24,893 bases of DNA. It comes from CAZKEW01 sp964580435 (GTDB lineage Bacteria; Acidobacteriota; Aminicenantia; Aminicenantales; UBA8522). Shown here piece after piece: positions 1-7,880 of the stretch; position 1 is the first letter of the stretch; the number at the start of each line of letters is the position of its first letter. The stretch lies in NCBI GenBank assembly GCA_964580435.1, contig CAZOKP010000034.1, forward strand, positions 1 through 24,893. The letters run 5' to 3'. The notes below the pieces were generated by a model that saw nothing but the letters and a program-made list of their open reading frames with translations, searched no databases and was not told where the DNA came from. Position numbers and translations under genes: made by a program.

Positions 1-1412
1 AGCGGCAATTCTGTGATCTGACCAAGGTTGAGGGCCTTGAGCTGATCGATGACCTCGCTCTTTTTTCCCACCACAAGGATGATTATGGCGTCAGGATGCA
101 TCGTTCTTTTGGCCATTTCCAGCACCTTCGTTTCGTTGACCTTCTTGATCCGGGTGATATAGGTATCAAAATAGTTATCCGGAAATCCTTCGAGTTTCTG
201 ATAGAGCGTCTGACGGACGATGGCCTGAGAAGAATCGAACCTGTGGACAAAGGCATTCTGCTCGTACTTCTTGGCCGTATCCAGTTCACCAGGGGTCACA
301 ACATTCTTGGTCATGTCCGCAATGATGGCTGTCATCAACTTGATCGCCTCTCCAACAGACTGGCTTTTTGTCTGACAGAAATTGAAAAAGCTCCCCAGGT
401 CCCGGCCCGGTCCGACAGAGCCGAAGGTCGCATAGGCCAGCCCTCTATTCGACCTCACCTCTCGCATCAATCTCGAATTGAAGCCTCCGCTGCCGAGGAT
501 AAAATTCATGATCCCGATCTCTACGTTGTCCCGGTCAAGGCGGTTGATCCCCAGATGTCCCATGCAGATGACGGCCTGGGTCATGTCCTTTTTGTCGATC
601 AAATAGAGTCCCGGCCGGGCCGCCAGAGTGGCCTTGGGCAGGTCGAATTTTGGGGCTGGCAGCGCCCTCCAATTTTTGAACGTCTGAGACAGCAGAACGG
701 AAATCTTTTGAGCATTGAAATCTCCGGTAATAGCGACCATGACTTCCCGGTTCTTGATATTCTTGTCATAAAAAGCTTTGACCTCCTCAAGTGGGATGGA
801 TTCGACGCTCCGGGTGGTCGTCCGCCGGACGTCGGGAAAATCCTTCCCATAAAGGAGGTCATTGAAGAGGTAAAACCCGATCATCATCGGCTGGTCCCAC
901 CTCCGCCGGATATCCTCCAGCTCCATTTTCTTCTCTGTATCGAAACGCTCCCGGTCAAAACGCGGATTGAAGAGAACGTCTGTCAGGATCTTCCAGGATG
1001 CATCAAAGTTCTTGCTGAGCGTCCAGAGGTTTATTTGAGAATATTCGGCCCCGGCGTAACTGGAAAGCGTGGAGCCGAGAAAGTCGAGTTTGTCTTCGAC
1101 CTGTTCGGGGGCGAGATCTTTTGTCCCACCGCTCTTCATCAAGCGCATTGTCAGAGAGGCCAGCCCCTCTTTGTCCTTTGGATCAGCGAGGCTTCCGGTC
1201 TTGAAGATGAGCAAAACATTCGTCGAAGGCTGCTCCTTGTCCTCTTTGAAATAAAAGTCGACGCCCTTTTTGATGACCTGGAAACCAGGTTTCTGCGGCT
1301 TGAAAACAAGCTCGGGGAATTTGAGCGTCTGCGGATCTTTCTGGGGAAAAACAAGAGAAGAGAAAAGGAGAACAATCGCCGCGGAGAAGATGAGCGATTT
1401 CTTAGTTTTCAT
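1..1412 (-). CDS. M16 peptidase-like subunit lacking the HxxEH motif (C-terminus cut by window edge)
   Basis: The reading frame stays open from the ATG at 1412 to the left edge, giving about 470 residues of an incomplete protein. It starts with a signal peptide (Lys-rich N-terminus, hydrophobic residues 7-22). The body reads as an M16 (pitrilysin/MPP) fold: the helix that would carry HxxEH near residues 82-95 reads GLASLTMRLMKSGG, so the zinc ligands are absent. Later segments such as SRLMREVRSNRGLAYATFG are typical of the substrate-binding half of M16 proteins. In M16B heterodimers an inactive partner of this kind pairs with an active subunit, and the active one is encoded directly upstream. 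The ATG overlaps the upstream TGA (ATGA) and is preceded by GGAGG, so translation is probably coupled. Function: envelope peptidase partner, inferred. Confidence 0.9.
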   Translation of the reverse strand, partial: MKTKKSLIFSAAIVLLFSSLVFPQKDPQTLKFPELVFKPQKPGFQVIKKGVDFYFKEDKEQPSTNVLLIFKTGSLADPKDKEGLASLTMRLMKSGGTKDLAPEQVEDKLDFLGSTLSSYAGAEYSQINLWTLSKNFDASWKILTDVLFNPRFDRERFDTEKKMELEDIRRRWDQPMMIGFYLFNDLLYGKDFPDVRRTTTRSVESIPLEEVKAFYDKNIKNREVMVAITGDFNAQKISVLLSQTFKNWRALPAPKFDLPKATLAARPGLYLIDKKDMTQAVICMGHLGINRLDRDNVEIGIMNFILGSGGFNSRLMREVRSNRGLAYATFGSVGPGRDLGSFFNFCQTKSQSVGEAIKLMTAIIADMTKNVVTPGELDTAKKYEQNAFVHRFDSSQAIVRQTLYQKLEGFPDNYFDTYITRIKKVNETKVLEMAKRTMHPDAIIILVVGKKSEVIDQLKALNLGQITELP

Positions 1413-2920
1413 TTTTCACCTCCCTTTTCCTTCGGGAGAAGGGTGCCCACGGTCAGGTTGGACTCATTGAACGTCCTTTTGGCCGCATCCATGATATCCG
1501 CGGGGGTAATTTTCTTCATGGCCTCCACCCTCTTGAAATCGGCATCCATGTCTCCATAGATAACGACATTGCGCAAGATCCGCATGGCCAGGAAGACATT
1601 CTCGGCAAATCCGATCGACCTGTAGAGCGAGGCTTCGGCCTGGTTCAGGGCCCGGTCGATTTCTGGCTGCGTAACCGGCTCCGTCTTCAATTTCTCGAGA
1701 TGTTCGGAGACGGCTTTTTCCAATTCCTCCGGCGTATGGGGATAGCGCGGCTGACCATAGACTTCAAACAGGGAAGAATACCTTTGACCGGGGCTGTTGG
1801 CACCCGCATAAACTGAAAGGGCCAGCTTCTTGTTCGTGACAAGGTCGCGGACGAGCCGCGAAGAATCGCCTCGGCTGAGGATCATGCTTATCAGCCTGAG
1901 TATGAGGTTGTCCTTATCGGGGAAAGCCGGCATATGGTAGGCTATTTCGATCCTCGGTTCGGCATCAAATTTGACGGTCACCCGGCGCACACCTTTTTGC
2001 TTCGGTTCAATAAAACTTGGCCGGGGAGGTTCTGAGCCCTTCGGTAAATCGCCAAAGTATTTTTCGGCCAGCGCTTTCACCTGCTCGAGATTCACGTCCC
2101 CGACAACGGCCGCAGTCATATTGTTCGGGATGTAGAAGGCTCTATAAAAATTGAGGGCCTTGGCTTTAGAAAGGGTTTGGACATCCTCCATGTAGCCGAC
2201 AACCGAATGCCGGTAGGGATGGAGAATAAAGGCGATATTCATAAACTCCTCGTCGAGAAAACCGTCCGGATCGTTGTCCTCGTACATCCGCCTCTCTTCA
2301 GCAATGACATCTCTTTCAGAGTAGAACTCTCTCAAGACGGGGTCCTTGAATCGTTCCGACTCGATCAGGAACCAGAGCTCGAGCCGGTTGGAGGGGAGCA
2401 TCACGAAATACTGGGTTGTATCATTGCTCGTGCTGGCGTTGAGAAATTCGCCTCCATTCTCCGTGTAGTACTTGTCCAGCTCGTCCTTGACCACATACTT
2501 GCTGTTCTCCTCTTGAAGCTGGGTGAGCTTGTCCTTGAGAGCTTTCATCTTGGCTTGGTCCGCTGCATCCCCCTTCATGTACTCTGTTGCCAGCTCGTCG
2601 CCGATCTTATCCATCTCCCCGAGAATCACCTTTTCTTTCTGGTAGTCTTTCGTTCCGATGACCGTCGTCCCTTTGAAGGCCATATGCTCGAAGAAATGGG
2701 CCAGGCCCGTCTCTCCCTTCCTTTCGTCCACGCTTCCCACTTTGACCATGATCATTCCGGCAAAGGTCGGGCTTTGATGTCGTTCATAGACGAGGAATCT
2801 CATTCCGTTGGAGAGCGCGAATTCCTTGACCTTGTCGGAAAAACCGATGGCGTAGAGGGAGGCGGTGATGATAGAAAGCGAAACCAGAAACAGGCTGAGA
2901 ACGACAAAACGTTTGTTCAT
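1409..2920 (-). CDS. Secreted M16 family zinc peptidase, catalytic subunit
   Basis: A 503-residue M16 peptidase. The start is set at the ATG at 2920, because GGAGGG lies just upstream; an in-frame ATG five codons earlier at 2935 would place this Shine-Dalgarno inside the gene. Residues 5-24 form a signal peptide. The zinc site HFFEH is at residues 75-79 (H75, E78 nucleophile-activating base, H79), and the third ligand probably lies in the downstream ERDVIAEERR helix. An inserted Lys/Glu-rich segment separates the two, as in many bacterial M16B enzymes. C-terminal residues fold as the second M16 half. It is expected to degrade peptides in the periplasm or at the surface together with the HxxEH-less partner encoded next, whose ATG overlaps this stop codon. 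Confidence 0.93.
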   Translation of the reverse strand: MNKRFVVLSLFLVSLSIITASLYAIGFSDKVKEFALSNGMRFLVYERHQSPTFAGMIMVKVGSVDERKGETGLAHFFEHMAFKGTTVIGTKDYQKEKVILGEMDKIGDELATEYMKGDAADQAKMKALKDKLTQLQEENSKYVVKDELDKYYTENGGEFLNASTSNDTTQYFVMLPSNRLELWFLIESERFKDPVLREFYSERDVIAEERRMYEDNDPDGFLDEEFMNIAFILHPYRHSVVGYMEDVQTLSKAKALNFYRAFYIPNNMTAAVVGDVNLEQVKALAEKYFGDLPKGSEPPRPSFIEPKQKGVRRVTVKFDAEPRIEIAYHMPAFPDKDNLILRLISMILSRGDSSRLVRDLVTNKKLALSVYAGANSPGQRYSSLFEVYGQPRYPHTPEELEKAVSEHLEKLKTEPVTQPEIDRALNQAEASLYRSIGFAENVFLAMRILRNVVIYGDMDADFKRVEAMKKITPADIMDAAKRTFNESNLTVGTLLPKEKGGEK

Positions 2921-2952
2921 TGTCCCTCCGTCCAAAGGTATGTCTGTATATT

Positions 2953-2975
2953 GTAAGGCGATATCGCCCTCTTAC
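2953..2975. promoter_or_regulatory. Palindrome in the leader of the M16 operon
   Basis: A perfect 12-base palindrome GGCGATATCGCC (2957-2968) is flanked by GTAAG (2953-2957) and CTTAC (2971-2975), giving an extended imperfect dyad. It sits between the predicted transcription start (about 2996) and the Shine-Dalgarno of the minus-strand M16 pair. It could be an operator for a dimeric regulator or a leader hairpin. No regulator is identified. Confidence 0.4.
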
Positions 2976-3002
2976 TTCATACAGTGAATCGCCACTAATA
3001 AA

Positions 3003-3031
3003 TTTATACAACATTACGAAAGAGGTTGCAA
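3003..3031 (-). promoter_or_regulatory. Sigma-70-type promoter of the M16 pair
   Basis: On the minus strand TTGCAA (3031-3026) is separated by 17 bases from TATAAA (3008-3003). Predicted transcription starts near 2996, giving a leader of about 76 nt that contains the palindrome. Confidence 0.55.
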
Positions 3032-3206
3032 CGTTGGCCCCGTTCGAAAAAGATTTTTCGGAAGGAGAAGTATCAGGCCGCCGCTCTCGTCTTTCGTTCG
3101 GTTCATAAGCAACCGCTCATCATGATCTTTACGGTCGACCCAACAGTACTGTTCCGCCTGCGTTCGATAAGACTGCGGGAGTAGAAGGGAACAAAACTAA
3201 TGGTAA

Positions 3207-4277
3207 TTAATGAACGATTGCAGTCCGCAAGATATCTTCCAGAAAGGCCCCTTTTTCCATAGCCTTTGATTTCCATCCAGGGTTGAGCCGGTCCAGGAGT
3301 CTCGCTTCGGCCAGGCCGCTGAGATAAAAGCGAAGGTCTCCGCTCTGCTGCCCCAAATTCGTCCTCAGACGCGCAAAATCCCACTGCCAGTAAGGGAGGC
3401 CCGGTCGATACTTTGCGTGTGCTGGATCAAGAGCGCGGGCCGCGGCCAGTTCGTAGAATCGAACCTCGGCGTACTTTGCCAGGCCTTCAAGCCACTCGAG
3501 TTCGCGTTCGAATGAAACATGGTCAGGGCCAAGAGCCGCTCGTTGCCGTCGCGCGTCACGGATATCCACAAACTTCCGAACGAGGCTGGATACTGCGTCC
3601 GGCTCGTCCGCCTTGAGCGCCTCGGCCAGGGCTTGCCCCTCGCTGTTCCAAGCCGCGGAAAATTCGGCGTCTTTGAAGAGATAACGGCTCTCCGACCTGT
3701 AGACAGCCATTGCTTCGGCAAAGCGCCCCTGCGCCCGAGTCGCCTGAAAGGCGTGGAAGACCTCATGGAGGATCAGGGCCACGTGGAAGTCTCGGCCAAG
3801 CTTCAAGGGAATCCGGCGGCTCATGAGTTCAAAAGAGCCGATGCTACCGGCCCATTGCCCTCCGACCGCTACAGCGAAGGACTGGGACTTCTGGGCGGCC
3901 CGCCTGAAATACGGCCGTCCTGCAAAGTCATCTCCCTCGACGACCTGCCAAGGCGGGGGAGGATTCACCCCTCCAACGAGGAACTCAAAGCTCTCATCGT
4001 AGAGGATGAGTGGAATATCGGCCGAGCCCAAACCCGGCCAGACTTCTTCGCCTATTTCGGCTTTAAGGCGCAGCGCCTCAGTCAGTTCCTCTTTGTCGGC
4101 GGCGCTGAGCCGGGCTGATTCAGTTTTGGGATTCTGCTGACCGGAGGATACGGATATGGGCAGCACGGGAACAATGTAGACAAGAATTCCGAGCAACAAA
4201 AATGCCAGACTCCCCAGCCAACGCCCTGCCTTTATCTTGGGGATCAAGTATTTCTTGGTGTGAAAAGAGGAGCGCAT
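3207..4277 (-). CDS. Membrane-anchored HExxH metalloprotease-like protein, uncharacterised
   Basis: A 356-residue protein with one hydrophobic segment at about residues 20-42 after a basic N-terminus, so it is exported and either anchored or processed. HEVFH at residues 171-175 fits a zinc HExxH site (H171, E172, H175). About 90 residues later a helix reads EWLEGLAKYAE (261-271), whose E264 is the likely third ligand, giving a gluzincin-like arrangement. I do not recognise a named family, and no substrate can be stated. The start ATG lies 15 nt after the stop of the TOPRIM-domain gene on the same strand, without a clear Shine-Dalgarno, so it may depend on upstream translation. The following M16 genes have their own promoter. 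Protease activity is inferred from the motif alone. Confidence 0.75.
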   Translation of the reverse strand: MRSSFHTKKYLIPKIKAGRWLGSLAFLLLGILVYIVPVLPISVSSGQQNPKTESARLSAADKEELTEALRLKAEIGEEVWPGLGSADIPLILYDESFEFLVGGVNPPPPWQVVEGDDFAGRPYFRRAAQKSQSFAVAVGGQWAGSIGSFELMSRRIPLKLGRDFHVALILHEVFHAFQATRAQGRFAEAMAVYRSESRYLFKDAEFSAAWNSEGQALAEALKADEPDAVSSLVRKFVDIRDARRQRAALGPDHVSFERELEWLEGLAKYAEVRFYELAAARALDPAHAKYRPGLPYWQWDFARLRTNLGQQSGDLRFYLSGLAEARLLDRLNPGWKSKAMEKGAFLEDILRTAIVH

Positions 4278-4292
4278 CGGGTTACATCAGAT

Positions 4293-5243
4293 TCAGGCTT
4301 TCGAGTTAGCGGGCGCCCCAGAAACGTTGCGGCGCCGGCAACCGGGAGCTGAGGGCGGGGCTGGCAGGAGGTTCAGCCACCTCTCCTCGAGCCAATCTGA
4401 TAATCGCAGCCGGAGAGCATCGGCATTTGGCTGTTCTGCCAGCACTGCTTGGAAGGCCTGGGCTCGCGCCACGAACCCTGCCAGCGAGATGAGCCGAAGG
4501 CTCTGCCTGTAGCCCTCCTCAAAATCGTTGGCCCGGATCTGGACGGTCGTTGGATCTGCCAAAACCTCCGCTCCAGGAACACTCAGATTTTGTTCGATTG
4601 CCTTGCGAAGAAGCTCCTCGAGCACTCCGGGCCGGAGGGCATCAAGCTCACAAACCTCCTCTCCCCTGTGTTCCCTCCAACGCCCAGCGCGTGAATCGGT
4701 GGTCTTGACCATCTGGGGCGGCAGGTCATACGCCCAGACTTGATCTAGTGTGAGCGCGACATGGCAAATTTCAAATTTTGGTGATCCGAAAAGCTCAAGT
4801 GACTGCTGAATGTTATCTCGGAACATAAACCCCGCAGGGTCATAGTCACTGACGTAAAAGATCACTGCCGGCCTCCCGTCTTTGGTTAGTCGCTCCGCAA
4901 GCTCCTTTCGACAGGTAATAGAAAACGCTCCATGGCCGATAACCAAGCCTACATGGAACTTTCGACAGAGGGGGCGGAGTATCTCAGCCAGAGCCTCCTT
5001 CTCACACCACACCTCCAGATGCCTTGCTTGTGTCTTCTGCCTATCAAGTTTGTATTGCGCGAGAATATCCTTCAGAGCGTCTGTCACGCTATCGGCCGAG
5101 TAGGCCAGGTAAAACCCCCGCAAGCGATCCTCAATGGCGTCCCAGTCAATAATACCGTCTAAGCGGCCATGGGCGATGAGCTCACAAACATGGTTATATT
5201 TCGTGATATGGTTTTCGTAAAGGTTCCGGCTAGGTCTCTGAAT
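4293..5243 (-). pseudogene. Topoisomerase VI-A/Spo11-type TOPRIM domain protein, 5' end broken
   Basis: The minus-strand frame is open from 5243, just after an in-frame TGA at 5246-5244. The only standard start, TTG at 5123, falls inside a conserved-looking block (IIDWDAIEDR continuing into LRGFYLAY), so it is probably not the real start. Counted from that TTG, residues 36-46 read LEVWCEKEALA (acidic E41), 63-68 GHGAFS, and 91-97 SDYDPAG (D93 and D95). This is the E...DxD TOPRIM arrangement of Topo VI-A/Spo11-like proteins, here in a stand-alone form known from phage and mobile elements. The N-terminal part that should precede NLYENHITKYNHVCELI is missing or lies in another frame, implying a frameshift, truncation or assembly error near the contig end. 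A DNA-associated role is inferred. A small ORF overlaps the 5' end. Confidence 0.65.
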
Positions 5244-5281
5244 TCAACTTCGGTTCCACAAAAATAACATTCTTTTCTCAT
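5159..5281 (-). CDS. Small Cys-containing ORF (40 aa) overlapping the TOPRIM gene
   Basis: GGAGGG lies 7 nt before an ATG at 5281, which opens a 40-codon frame beginning MRKECYFCGTEVEFRDLAGT. The CYFC pair resembles half of a zinc knuckle. The frame ends at TAG 5161-5159, deep inside the conserved block of the TOPRIM frame, so its C-terminal half is probably out-of-frame TOPRIM coding sequence. The same frame is also open upstream to the gap at 5389. It could be a true small gene, the displaced 5' end of the TOPRIM gene after a frameshift, or chance. Confidence 0.3.
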   Translation of the reverse strand: MRKECYFCGTEVEFRDLAGTFTKTISRNITMFVSSSPMAA

Positions 5282-5389
5282 CGTTAATCCCTCCGAGTCC
5301 TCGCCCCTTCTCCGACCATTCCCCCACCACTCCTTTGAGGTCTCGAACCTAGGCGGGGGGTGGCAAGGGCGGCTACTGCCTCCTATCTT

Positions 5390-5489
5390 NNNNNNNNNNN
5401 NNNNNNNNNNNNNNNNNNNNNNNNNNNNNNNNNNNNNNNNNNNNNNNNNNNNNNNNNNNNNNNNNNNNNNNNNNNNNNNNNNNNNNNNN
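5390..5489. other. Assembly gap (100 N)
   Basis: Exactly 100 unknown bases, the usual placeholder for a scaffold gap of unknown length. It truncates the secreted-protein gene on its right side. The 108 bases to its left (5282-5389) hold no gene I can support. Confidence 0.95.
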
Positions 5490-5601
5490 GCGGCTGATCC
5501 TGCCCTGGCGCCTTTCCAGCAAGAGCGCTCGGAGCGCGGGCCAGGGGGCCGGCCGACAGGAAAAGGAGAAACCCGGCCGCCAGCAATCCTCTTTTTCTCA
5601 T
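5490..5601 (-). CDS. N-terminus of a secreted protein, cut by the assembly gap
   Basis: From the ATG at 5601, 37 residues are visible before the N run. They form a signal peptide: a basic start (MRKRG), a hydrophobic core (LLAAGFLLFLSAG) and an Ala-rich region likely to hold the cleavage site (PSALAGKAP). AAGGA lies about 9 nt upstream; a GTG two codons earlier (5607) is an alternative start. A promoter with a consensus -10 box sits upstream. The mature protein and its function are unknown because the rest falls in the gap. Confidence 0.65.
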
Positions 5602-5628
5602 GAACACCAGTCCTTCGCTTCTATAAAT

Positions 5629-5656
5629 ATTATATCACGCCAGGCAAGATTCGCAA
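5629..5656 (-). promoter_or_regulatory. Promoter of the truncated secreted-protein gene
   Basis: On the minus strand TTGCGA (5656-5651), a 16-base spacer, and TATAAT (5634-5629). Predicted start is near 5622, about 20 nt before the ATG at 5601. Confidence 0.55.
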
Positions 5657-5722
5657 TCCCTACCTTTCTGCTAATATATCAGCGGTTTAACAGGCGTGTC
5701 ACTCAGATGAGGAAAAGCGGAA

Positions 5723-5756
5723 GGCGGTCAAGAGACCGCCCTCTTCATTTTCTTTC
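5723..5756. terminator. Strong hairpin, probable intrinsic terminator
   Basis: GGCGGTC (5723-5729), loop AAGA, GACCGCC (5734-5740): a perfect 7-bp GC-rich stem. Pyrimidine-rich tracts follow on both strands (CTCTTCATTTTCTTTC on plus; TTCCGCTTTTCC on minus), so it may work in either direction. It lies about 110 nt downstream of the minus-strand winged-helix gene and is its likely terminator. Confidence 0.6.
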
Positions 5757-5850
5757 TCGGAAAAAAAGTCATAATAAATAAACATGTTTAATAAGAGGCT
5801 TGATTTCAAGCGGTCACTCCCACTGACGTCCTTCTGATCGACAAATTTAC

Positions 5851-6330
5851 TTACCCCGGTGACCGCGTGTTTTCAAGTGGGCACTTATAGAGACCTTCTT
5901 TCAATCGCTTGGCTAACTCGTAATCTTGGTTAATCTTCAGGTGCACACGTTTTATGCCTATCCATGCCTCGAAAGTCTTTTTTGAAATAGGGTACAGGAG
6001 ATACCGATTCACGAGCATCTTGCCTCGGCGAATGGTTCTTATCCAGCCTTCCTCCTCTAATTCATTCAGCCAAATTCTGATTCGATCTTCACTGACTCCG
6101 AAGTCGTTGGCCAGGGTTTGTTTTGCCACCTCTGCAATTGGGTGGTCTTTGAGCCCTTTGGTTCGTTTGCAGTACTTGTGCAACAGGCCGTCAAGAGCTT
6201 TCACCTCAGCGTGTACCCTCTTGCTCCTCAGCAGAGCATCAGGAATCTGAGCGTAGTAAGGGGGATACTTTCGAACCTGTAAGACAGCGAACCGTTCGGC
6301 TTCCCTTTCGATTTCTTCCAAATTTTCCAC
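5851..6330 (-). CDS. Helix-turn-helix (winged-helix) DNA-binding protein, accessory type
   Basis: A 159-residue protein. The start is the GTG at 6330, supported by AAGGAGG five bases upstream. The N-terminal half contains YYAQIPDALLRSKRVHAEVK, a pattern typical of HTH_36/replication-initiator-like proteins of phages and plasmids, where conserved helices precede a winged helix. Residues about 65-110 form the winged helix-turn-helix: KQTLANDFGVSEDRIRIWLN as the recognition part, then EEEGWIRTIRRGK as the wing. No nuclease or ATPase motif is present. The gene sits alone on a 1.07-kb contig between two assembly gaps, beside a truncated secreted-protein gene, which fits a mobile or repeat-rich region. 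Likely a transcription regulator or a replication-related DNA-binding protein; the target is unknown. Confidence 0.7.
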   Translation of the reverse strand: MENLEEIEREAERFAVLQVRKYPPYYAQIPDALLRSKRVHAEVKALDGLLHKYCKRTKGLKDHPIAEVAKQTLANDFGVSEDRIRIWLNELEEEGWIRTIRRGKMLVNRYLLYPISKKTFEAWIGIKRVHLKINQDYELAKRLKEGLYKCPLENTRSPG

Positions 6331-6554
6331 GAGAACCTCCTTCGTTCAGCAGGGGTGCTCATGTTTTTGCTCATCTCGCTCATGGGCTCTCGTGACGACT
6401 CGTTCTGCTGATATTATCAACAAACTCGCTTATCCTAAGCGTCCTCCAACCTCTCCTCAGGCTCAACAAAACCTTTTAGGAAGGCTGAAGTATTGGAGTC
6501 GGAGACCCTTCTAAGGATGTTTATAAAATCGTTTGTCCAGCCCCGCCATTCCTT
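6331..6554. other. Intergenic stretch upstream of the winged-helix gene, no gene seen
   Basis: Nothing codes convincingly on either strand here. Short open frames lack Shine-Dalgarno sites or run into the gap. The 5' region of the minus-strand winged-helix gene, including its Shine-Dalgarno near 6336-6342, occupies the left end. Confidence 0.5.
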
Positions 6555-6654
6555 NNNNNNNNNNNNNNNNNNNNNNNNNNNNNNNNNNNNNNNNNNNNNN
6601 NNNNNNNNNNNNNNNNNNNNNNNNNNNNNNNNNNNNNNNNNNNNNNNNNNNNNN
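6555..6654. other. Assembly gap (100 N)
   Basis: Second run of exactly 100 N, a placeholder gap. The first 34 bases after it lead directly into the start of the M19-like gene, whose promoter is therefore probably in the gap. Confidence 0.95.
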
Positions 6655-6688
6655 CCCCGAAAGCCGATGTTTTTAATCGGTTAAAGCC

Positions 6689-7843
6689 ATGAAAAGAAGA
6701 GAATTTATATCCAAAGGTCTCCTCGGAGCCGGAAGTTCTTTCATGCTCATGGGCGCCGGAAAAAGGCTGTTTTCTCAAGAAAAAGTCAATCTCTCTCTTG
6801 TCGCTGAAGAGAGGCGGGCTCACTCCCTTTACTTTGATGGACTTATTCTTTCAGCCGATAACAGCGGGAATAAAGACGATTTTTGGAAATCGGGCCTCTC
6901 CGGGTTTATCTGGGATGTCTCCGCCGTCGAAGAACTGGACGGCAAGTTTGTCCGGCCGTTTCTCCCTTGTCTGAAATCAATAGCCCGAGCGAACAAATTT
7001 CTCAGAGAGAATGACAGGGGGCTTTTTCTGGCCACGAAAGGAAGCGAGATTCAGGAAGCGAGACAAAACGGAAAGACGGCGGTCTTTCTCCAATTCCAGA
7101 GCTGTGAGCCATTCAGCGATGACCTGAACCTTATGGACGTCTTCTATGAAATGGGGCTCAGAATCTGCCAGGTGACTCACCACAGCACTAATCCTTTCGG
7201 AGGCGGCTCCCTGGAAAAACAGTGGACCGGACTGACCCAAATCGGGTTCAAGGCCATCGAGAAAATGAACGAGTTGAATATTATTCCCGACCTATCCCAT
7301 GGGAATGAAATCCTCTGCCGGGATATTCTGAAGACCAGCAAAAAGCCGGTTGTTATCTCTCATGCCTGCTGCCGGGCTCTTGTCAATAATGCCCGCTGCG
7401 TGACGGATCCCGTTATCAAAGGCGTTGCAGACTCTGGGGGGATTGTCGCCCTCTTCCCCCTCAGTTTTTGGATTACCAAGGACCCCGTGCCCACCGTCGA
7501 CCATTATATTGGACATTTCGAACACGTGATCAAAGTGGGCGGCATCGATGCCGTGGGCCTTTCCAATGACGACACCATCGCCGGGAATGTCGATGCGGCA
7601 AAACTCAATAACAACAATGCGGAAGCCGTCAAACTGGACTTGGATTGGTGGAAAAAACAGCAGGCGGCAGGAATCCTGGGGTTCGAGGAGCTGCCCCAGC
7701 ACTGCGTTATTCCGGAGTTGAACAATGTCCGTAGATTCTTCACGATCCAAGCGGCGCTGGAGAAAAAGGGGTATCCTTCATCCCAGATAGAAAAAATCAT
7801 GGGACAGAATTGGCTCCGCGTTTTGACACAATGCCTGGGATGA
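6689..7843 (+). CDS. Tat-type exported M19 (membrane dipeptidase)-like protein, divergent metal site
   Basis: A 384-residue protein beginning MKRREFISKGLLGAGSS, a twin-arginine-type signal. The body aligns with the M19 renal-dipeptidase barrel: DLSH (residues about 203-206), SHACCRALVNNARCVTD with the second His and an Arg, and LSNDDTIAG near the substrate Asp. The first metal motif, normally HxD in DGHND, is replaced by DGLILSAD, and the region of the bridging Glu reads QFQSCEPFSDD. It therefore belongs to a divergent M19 subgroup in which the binuclear zinc centre is altered; hydrolase activity on dipeptides should not be assumed. No strong Shine-Dalgarno is visible before the ATG. It is followed by ssrA on the same strand, which has its own promoter. 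Confidence 0.82.
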   Translation: MKRREFISKGLLGAGSSFMLMGAGKRLFSQEKVNLSLVAEERRAHSLYFDGLILSADNSGNKDDFWKSGLSGFIWDVSAVEELDGKFVRPFLPCLKSIARANKFLRENDRGLFLATKGSEIQEARQNGKTAVFLQFQSCEPFSDDLNLMDVFYEMGLRICQVTHHSTNPFGGGSLEKQWTGLTQIGFKAIEKMNELNIIPDLSHGNEILCRDILKTSKKPVVISHACCRALVNNARCVTDPVIKGVADSGGIVALFPLSFWITKDPVPTVDHYIGHFEHVIKVGGIDAVGLSNDDTIAGNVDAAKLNNNNAEAVKLDLDWWKKQQAAGILGFEELPQHCVIPELNNVRRFFTIQAALEKKGYPSSQIEKIMGQNWLRVLTQCLG

Positions 7844-7880
7844 GCGGATTCCTTCGCTCGTGCGACCTTCGCCTCGCGTG

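Noticed and set aside
96..1559. 487-codon plus-strand open frame
   Set aside because: It is antisense to the well-supported M16 genes and its translation shows no domain or signal; a shadow of biased codon use on the other strand.
5339..5349. tRNA fragment (minus strand GGTTCGAGACC resembling a T loop)
   Set aside because: The flanking bases do not form a 5-bp T stem, and no acceptor, D or anticodon arm is present.
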